From: Sphingomonas jatrophae | GTDB lineage: Bacteria > Pseudomonadota > Alphaproteobacteria > Sphingomonadales > Sphingomonadaceae | Assembly (NCBI RefSeq): GCF_900113315.1 | Contig: NZ_FOZG01000002.1 | Span: 1,054,001-1,118,000 of the forward strand | Direction: 5' to 3' | Length of the DNA: 64,000 nucleotides | Part shown: positions 58,781-64,000 of the stretch, one piece after another | How positions within the stretch are numbered: position 1 is the first letter of the stretch | How the letters are laid out: each line of letters opens with the position of its first letter | Program-made: the position numbers and the translations under genes | The notes under the pieces: model-generated | The model's input: the letters and a program-made list of their open reading frames with translations, nothing else | What the model was told of the DNA's origin: nothing | Databases searched by the model: none

Positions 58781-59571
58781 AAGGCGAACTCGGTGACGAG
58801 CGGCACGTGATCGGACGGTTTCAGCCAGTTGCGGCACGGCTCCAGCACGCGGTGATCGGTCGCCTGCGCGGCGACGGCGGGGCTCGCCCACATATGATCC
58901 AGCCGCCGCCCGCGATCATTCACCGTCCAGTCGGGCGAGCGATAGCTCCACCACGTATGCAGCCGCTTGGGCGCGGGGTGGAAGTGCCGGCCGAGATCGA
59001 CCCAGCCATGCGCCGCCTGCAACCGGCCGAGCGTTTCCACCTCGATCGGCGTGTGGCTGACCACGTCGAGCAACTGCTTGTGGCTCCACACGTCGCATTC
59101 CAGCGGTGCGACGTTGAAATCGCCGACCAGCAGAGTTGGCTCGCGCAACTCTTCCGACCAGCGGATCATGCGTTCGAGAAAGTCGAGCTTCTGACCGAAT
59201 TTTGGGTTCACCGTCCGGTCGGGCACGTCGCCACCGGCGGGGATGTAGACATTCTCCAGCCTCAGGCCGCCGGGAAGGCGCACGCCGATATGCCGCGCCT
59301 CGCCATTGTCCTGCCAGTCGTGCCGGCTCGCCTCCTCCAGCGGCACGCGCGAGAGCGTCGCAACGCCGTGGTGCATGCGCTGCCCGTTGAGCACGCGGTG
59401 CGTATAGCCCAGCCGCTCGAACATGTCGTGCGGGAAGCTGTCGTCATGCACCTTGGTCTCCTGCAGGCAGAGGATGTCGGGCGATTCCTCCGTCAGCAGA
59501 CGTTCGACGATGCCGGCGCGCGCACGCACCGAATTGATGTTCCAGGAAACGATCTTGAGCGTGTCGGCCAT
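58777..59571 (-). CDS. xth: Exodeoxyribonuclease III
   Basis: Mg2+-dependent AP endonuclease and 3'-5' exonuclease of base excision repair. The 264-residue product has the motifs [14 protein letters not shown] (5-18), [14 protein letters not shown] (Glu near 38), [30 protein letters not shown] near 112-141, [12 protein letters not shown] (Asp, Asn near 155), [16 protein letters not shown] (near 222) and [12 protein letters not shown] (Asp-His at the end). ATG 59571 is right; the 76 extra codons to 59799 look like shadow sequence. It leads the xth-ribA-L,D-transpeptidase operon. A TATAAG -10-like element sits at 59770-59775 on its strand. Confidence 0.95.
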   Translation of the reverse strand: MADTLKIVSWNINSVRARAGIVERLLTEESPDILCLQETKVHDDSFPHDMFERLGYTHRVLNGQRMHHGVATLSRVPLEEASRHDWQDNGEARHIGVRLPGGLRLENVYIPAGGDVPDRTVNPKFGQKLDFLERMIRWSEELREPTLLVGDFNVAPLECDVWSHKQLLDVVSHTPIEVETLGRLQAAHGWVDLGRHFHPAPKRLHTWWSYRSPDWTVNDRGRRLDHMWASPAVAAQATDHRVLEPCRNWLKPSDHVPLVTEFAF

Positions 59572-59820
59572 GTCGCCGCGCGATGTAGCGTGGCCGGGGC
59601 GGTCCTGCCACTGCCCGGCGGGCCTCTCCGCGATGCCGCAAACAGAAAGGCCCCCGCACCGGGGGCATGGTGCGAGGGCCGACCTGGCGTTCGTCACGCG
59701 AGGCGGGTCAGGGTCTAGGCCCGGGCAACAGGGGGAAAATCCCGGGCGGCCTCCCTGGCCGCTGAAGTCCTTATAGGGGCGCCTAGCTTGCCCCTGCATG
59801 AACGGGTCGGTTCACCTCGA
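59572..59820. other. Intergenic region between lolA and xth
   Basis: A 249-base gap. It holds the lolA terminator (59641-59680) and a probable xth promoter (TATAAG at 59775-59770 on the minus strand, no clear -35). Between them, GGCCCGGGCAACAGGGGGAAAATCCCGGGCGG can fold into a hairpin, but I see no small-RNA family. No convincing open reading frame lies here. Confidence 0.6.
59641..59680 (-). terminator. Intrinsic terminator of lolA
   Basis: On the minus strand a 12-bp stem (59680-59669 with 59660-59649, one T-G wobble), an eight-base loop, then TTTCTGTTT. It lies 141 bases past the lolA stop. Confidence 0.75.
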
Positions 59821-60426
59821 TCAACCCGTGCGGCCCCGCGGGCGCGGGTCGCGCCAGCGGAACGTTCCGTCGCTCACCGGCACGTTGAACCGCTGATTGG
59901 TCAGCATCACCGAGCTGCGATTCCCTTGCGCGTCGCGCGTGATCCAGCCCTGGAGGGAGAGGCCCGCGGGCGCCCCCGCATTGCGCTGGAAGGCGAGCGT
60001 CGTCACGCCGAATTCGGGGTGCTTGGGATCGCGCGCCTCGACCAGCAGCTCGTCCGGCGCGCCCGGCACCACCTTGGCGAATCGGGTCAGATCCTTGGAG
60101 GGGTCGAGCAGCACGCCCAGCGGCGATCCGCCGACCGGCCAGCTCGACACCTGCTTCACCGAATAGTCGATCATCGTCAGCCGCGATCCATCGCCGACGA
60201 TCAGCAGCGGCACGCCCGGCTGGTACTGGAAGCGCACCTTGCCCGGCCGCTTGAGGCTGAGCGTGCCGGTCAGCGCCTTGCCGGTGCGATCGGTCTGGGT
60301 GAAGTTCGCCGTCATCGAGGTGACCGCGCGCAGATGCTGCGACACCTGGTCGAGCGGGGCAGGTGCGGCCGCCAGAGGGGCCGCGGCGACGAGGGCGATG
60401 GGCGCGAGCGCGATCGCTCGAAACAT
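59821..60426 (-). CDS. lolA: Outer-membrane lipoprotein carrier protein LolA
   Basis: Periplasmic chaperone carrying lipoproteins from LolCDE to the outer membrane. The 201-residue precursor has a signal peptide (1-21, LAAA before PAPL) and the LolA fold: an unclosed beta-barrel with VSQHLRAVTSMTANFTQTD near 28-46, GTLSLKRPGKVRFQYQPGVPLLIVGDGSRLTMIDY near 54-88, and GVLLDPSKDLTRFA near 103-116. Start ATG 60426 has CAGGAG seven bases upstream. Its cargo likely includes the lipoproteins seen in this window. It diverges from the EF-hand/OmpA gene across 172 bases. Confidence 0.94.
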   Translation of the reverse strand: MFRAIALAPIALVAAAPLAAAPAPLDQVSQHLRAVTSMTANFTQTDRTGKALTGTLSLKRPGKVRFQYQPGVPLLIVGDGSRLTMIDYSVKQVSSWPVGGSPLGVLLDPSKDLTRFAKVVPGAPDELLVEARDPKHPEFGVTTLAFQRNAGAPAGLSLQGWITRDAQGNRSSVMLTNQRFNVPVSDGTFRWRDPRPRGRTG

Positions 60427-60598
60427 GGGCACACTCCTGGAGTGGGGGTTCCCGCTTCCCCTATCGGCGAAGCGTTGAACCCGCGCTGAATTGCGTCGCC
60501 GAACGGCTGAACCGCGGCTGACGATCCGCCTCATCGAGCGTTCAAGCCGCCCCCCGCAAGAGCGGGGCAGCGGGCGGGCAGAACGATTCAGGAGAACC

Positions 60599-63891
<3,293 letters not shown>

Positions 63892-63945
63892 CCCGGACGC
63901 CGGCTCTCCCGCTCGGGGAGGGCCGGCGCGTGAGGAGGCGCTGAC

Positions 63946-64000
63946 GTGACCGACTTTCTCGCACGGGCGGACGGCCTCGCGCTGGCCTATGCTCACCGCC
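63946..64000 (+). CDS. Alpha/beta-hydrolase-like protein, N-terminal fragment
   Basis: The gene is cut by the right edge after 18 codons (MTDFLARADGLALAYAHR). GTG 63946 has a perfect AGGAGG seven bases upstream. The DGLALAY element resembles the first strand of alpha/beta hydrolases (often ADGxxLAYR). Function cannot be set from this fragment. A GC hairpin (about 63899-63926) separates it from gyrB. Confidence 0.5.
   Translation, partial: MTDFLARADGLALAYAHR

Noticed and set aside
59681-59770. Small RNA (for example signal recognition particle RNA) between lolA and xth
   Set aside because: The region can fold, but it lacks the conserved GGAAGGAAGCAG-type motif of the 4.5S RNA and matches no other family I know.

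Overview
This window is GC-rich chromosomal DNA from an alphaproteobacterium, most likely a sphingomonad (Sphingomonas or a close relative). The protein styles support this: PanB, a cysteine-free MucR/Ros protein, the RcnB-like protein, PgeF, MidA, a DivK-like receiver with a GTG start, and the closing GyrB. The REP-like palindromes and the GGAAC-N16-CGTT promoters of the EcfG general stress type fit too. Genes are densely packed, often with 1- to 4-base start/stop overlaps. I see no insertion sequence, prophage, CRISPR array, rRNA operon or attachment site; the only tRNA is tRNA-Val(TAC).

Layout. 1-10 kb: the 5' end of a TPR-like protein, panB, a secreted low-complexity protein, an FKBP isomerase, rpsU, a class II aldolase coupled to a lone (2Fe-2S) subunit, an RcnB-like protein, a Nudix hydrolase, tRNA-Val, a winged-helix protein divergent from a stress-promoter hemerythrin, ogt, a two-lobed aspartyl protease and a HAD phosphatase. 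10-18.4 kb: a four-gene Mla-type lipid transport operon, a PmtA-like methyltransferase, a phospholipase D family enzyme, rpoZ and the bifunctional (p)ppGpp enzyme. 18.4-32.5 kb: pgeF, midA, lgt, rpmG, a DivK-like receiver, a HAD enzyme, RidA, a glycerophosphodiesterase, a FemAB/GNAT-like protein, an OmpA lipoprotein, a CNNM/CorC-type protein, a cytochrome b plus sulfite-oxidase-fold pair, a metallo-beta-lactamase-fold enzyme, a zinc-less MucR homologue and an orphan sulfate-binding protein. 32.5-39.3 kb: a GH130-GH13-GT4 glycan operon under an EcfG-like promoter, divergent from a three-gene histidine kinase/response regulator relay. 39.3-50.7 kb: PAP2, fumarase, a beta-lactamase-fold lipoprotein, a second metallo-beta-lactamase-fold enzyme, VOC, SDR, tonB with a Fur-box-like site, an RHH protein, phaB, hemH and a molybdenum hydroxylase large subunit. 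50.7-57.2 kb: a metal and oxidative-stress patch (degenerate UPF0016 paralogue, Dps, yybP-ykoY manganese riboswitch with a canonical UPF0016 exporter), then hisG-hisD, a flavin reductase, TerC and DUF899. 57.2-64 kb: an xth-ribA-L,D-transpeptidase operon, lolA, an EF-hand/OmpA protein, gyrB and the start of an alpha/beta hydrolase.

How the genes work together. Three themes recur: envelope and lipid maintenance (Mla, PmtA-like, PLD, Lgt, LolA, OmpA proteins, L,D-transpeptidase); stress and signalling ((p)ppGpp enzyme, histidine kinase relay, EcfG-type promoters, Dps, hemerythrin); and metal or redox handling (manganese riboswitch, UPF0016 pair, TerC, RcnB-like, TonB/Fur, ferrochelatase, molybdenum enzymes). 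No single locus stands out as a wholly new system. The items most worth a second look are the zinc-less MucR protein with a basic tail, the nearly leaderless EcfG promoter on the glycan operon, the riboswitch/UPF0016 pair, and the molybdenum hydroxylase whose two subunits are encoded about 45 kb apart.
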